Positions 62,142 through 64,000 of a stretch of 64,000 nucleotides of DNA are shown in pieces. The DNA comes from Isochrysis galbana (Eukaryota > Haptophyta > Isochrysidales > Isochrysidaceae): contig CM030931.1 of assembly GCA_018136815.1 (NCBI GenBank), positions 10,675,072 through 10,739,071 on the forward strand. The letters are read 5' to 3'. The translations under genes were made by a program, and so were the position numbers. The notes beneath the pieces were generated by a model. The model did no database searches. It was given only the letters and a program-made list of their open reading frames with translations, and was not told where the DNA came from. Numbering within the stretch: position 1 is the first letter of the stretch; every line of letters starts with the position of its first letter.

Positions 62142-64000
62142 TCAGGCCTCGTCATCGCTCTCGTCAGAGTCCTCTGGCTCGTCAGGAATCATCTCCAACT
62201 CCCAAGGCAGCACCTTGCTCTCCCACTCAGCAAGCTGGGATTCCATCAAGAGATTTGTGTGAGCTCGCACAAGCCTTTCCACCGTCCTTTGGCCGAGTCG
62301 GTTGCGCTTCTTTGAGTGGATCCAACCTTCAACAGACCAAGAATGCTCGCACCCTGATACGGAGCAGTCCATTGAAAGCAGGCGCATCGCCGCCCAACGA
62401 AGATGTTTCCAAGGCGCAAGGTAGATCTTTGCCCATTTGTAGGACGCCATATCCTTGGCGTACGATGAGAAAGCACAATCATCGGTCAAGTCGTATGTAC
62501 CTACTGCCTACTGCAAGAGCCTCTTCAAAATCTGCAAGCTCAGCGAGCAAAATAGGATAAGGATGCTCATCGTTCGACATCTGGCGCAAAACCTGTTTCA
62601 CCTCTTGAGTCTCAGATGTGGAAAAGTCGCGCCGACAAAATTCTGGCTCAAAGCGGTATGCCGCAGTCATTGCAGAAACATGGAAGTACTCCCAGCGGGC
62701 CATAAATATGGTGTGTATCTTGCGACGAATCCTCTCTGGCACATTAGGAATAGTATTGCCGTAAAACGAATCGAGTTGCGGCATGTAACCGTAGACTTTT
62801 CCCAACATTGCTCCCTCCTTGCCATCAGTGAGTCGCAACATTCGAAGGGCTGGCTCCAAAATGGTGATGCACATCGAAACTGTGTCTTGAAGGCTCTCGG
62901 CTCTCATCTCTAATGCAACGTTTTACTTCAGCTCCTTTATCTCTCACATCCCGGCTTTGCTTTGAGAGCCACGCAGTAAACGCTTGGTCAATAACGAGCT
63001 TGTCCAAGATGGGATGGACATTCTTGAAGCGAATCAGCATGAGGAGCCTAGAGGCAAAGCGTGTCTCACAAAAGCGCACGAGCTCAGTCCCACCCTTAAG
63101 CCTACTCTCAGGGGGAATCTCTTGAGCAAGCTCTCGGTATCGTGCCAACGTTTTTTTAAATATATGATGAACTTCACGACGTCCCAGACGCGATCCGCAC
63201 ATTTGCCGAACACATCCTCCCCCCAATCAAATTCACGATCGAGGCCTTTCACGCGAATCGTTGGCTTGTCTGAGACGACATTCTTCATGAAATTGTCTAT
63301 CGAATGAGCTGGACAAATGAAAGTCAAGACATGCGGGGCCTTTTCTTGGATGAGCGGGAACGCTGCTTTACACGCGCCGTCCATGCAAACGCCCACCACA
63401 AGACCTGGCTCAAAAGAATCAATGTGCTTGAGGATGAATTTTGCTATGAAGGCGGCGTCCTTTGTGTCGCCGGATGTGTCGATCGCCTCCAAAAAGTAGG
63501 ACCCAGCAGGGATGCTAGCCAACGCGTTGACGATCGGCCGGTTTTGGACACTCGTCCAGCCATCCGAGATGAGTACGAGGCCAGTGATATGGGCCAGCCC
63601 CATCACCTTGGCCCTGACCCGTGTGTTGAGAGCGGCGTCGTACGCCGGGAGAATTTTAGAGGTCATCTTAAGACGATGGGGCAGGACAGGCCCATTGCTA
63701 TCATACATGTGCTTACCACTTTTCGCCGTGACGCACACCGCTTCTCGGAAATCCGGATCATCAAAAATGTTGAGCGGCAAGGCCTTCTTCATTACAACCT
63801 TGAGCCATGCCTCCGCGACTTGCGATGGAGCAACTGCTCCAAAGTGCTTCGAGGCTGCCGCCACGAGCCGCTCCTGCCTGGCTGCCTCCTTCTCTGCCTC
63901 CAACTCCATCGTTGCTTTCTGCTCCGAGCGCCGCTTGCGCAGCTCCGCAACCACTTGCGCGTGCCGCTCTTTCCAAGCCGCTGTGGGTGTGCACAGCCGG
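62142..64000 (-). pseudogene. hAT-superfamily transposon, near full length but frameshifted; runs off the window
   Basis: Same family as 42394-43605. The frame enters from beyond 64000 (TPTAAWKERHAQVVAELRKR) and gives FDDPDFREAVCVTAKSGKH, LISDGWTSVQNRPIVNALA (first Asp), IDTSGDTKDAAFIAKFILKH, VCMDGACKAAF (second Asp) and FICPAHSIDNFMKNVV. A one-base shift in a T7 run at about 63150-63156 moves to TLARYRELAQEIPPESRLKG and FCETRFASRLLMLIRFKNVH. Another shift at about 62900 leads to ILEPALRMLRLTDGKEG. The hATC dimerisation region is in a third frame: LLSMDCSVSGCEHSWSVEGW, then IHSKKRNRLGQRTVERLVRA, stopping at 62142. At least three frame changes; dead as read. Confidence 0.87.

Overview
This is nuclear DNA from a GC-rich eukaryotic microbe, most likely an alga with a secondary plastid. 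A haptophyte-like organism is my best guess, at low confidence. The evidence is: spliceosomal introns with GT-AG and some GC-AG boundaries; a mitochondrial medium-chain acyl-CoA dehydrogenase; a bacterial-type release factor 1 with an N-terminal leader; a pherophorin-like proline-rich wall or scale protein; a receptor ending in a TIR domain; long (CT)n/(GA)n tracts; and many transposable elements. One assembly gap of exactly 100 N lies at 60814-60913.

Layout. 1-1.6 kb: no gene. 1.6-3.5 kb: multi-exon alpha/beta hydrolase (minus). 4.4-6.7 kb: a palindromic 'word' repeat, an AT-richer unrecognised gene fragment, then two tightly spaced intronless genes for small one-pass membrane proteins, the second with a triple cysteine-knot-like ectodomain. 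7.9-11.3 kb: a 1158-residue receptor (ligand-binding domain, EGF, transmembrane helix, TIR). 13.8-15.0 kb: chlorophyllase/PAF-acetylhydrolase-like enzyme. 15.6-16.0 kb: decayed AT-richer gene. 18.7-19.4 kb: degenerate short-repeat field. 19.7-21.2 kb: TLDc-domain protein. 21.7-27.1 kb: transposon block (pogo/Jerky-like transposase, tRNA-derived SINE head, tandem repeats, deleted Ty3/gypsy element). 29.2-31.7 kb: six-exon acyl-CoA dehydrogenase. 32.8-34.0 kb: acidic repeat protein. 34.9-36.2 kb: dead LINE. 36.9-38.6 kb: SPPPP-rich secreted protein. 39.1-41.5 kb: foldback and word repeats. 42.0-47.5 kb: a segment bounded by ~350-bp inverted repeats that holds a truncated hAT transposase and an F-box/LRR gene. 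47.5-48.4 kb: 7TM gene cut off by the right-hand inverted repeat. 50.7-52.2 kb: RF1. 53.3-54.2 kb: chromodomain protein. 55.2-60.8 kb: VPS13-type lipid-transfer protein. 62.1-64.0 kb: second hAT element, broken by frameshifts.

The genes do not form a pathway; this is an ordinary eukaryotic neighbourhood of housekeeping genes spaced by transposons. Three patterns cut across it. (1) Most host genes, but not the transposon genes, have a CT/GA tract directly upstream of the start codon. (2) Several dispersed repeats are each built from direct and inverted copies of one short word; two of them share the same layout, but the word differs by the same base change at all seven sites. (3) Four host genes are each one base out of frame, three of them in or beside homopolymer runs, which points to residual assembly errors.
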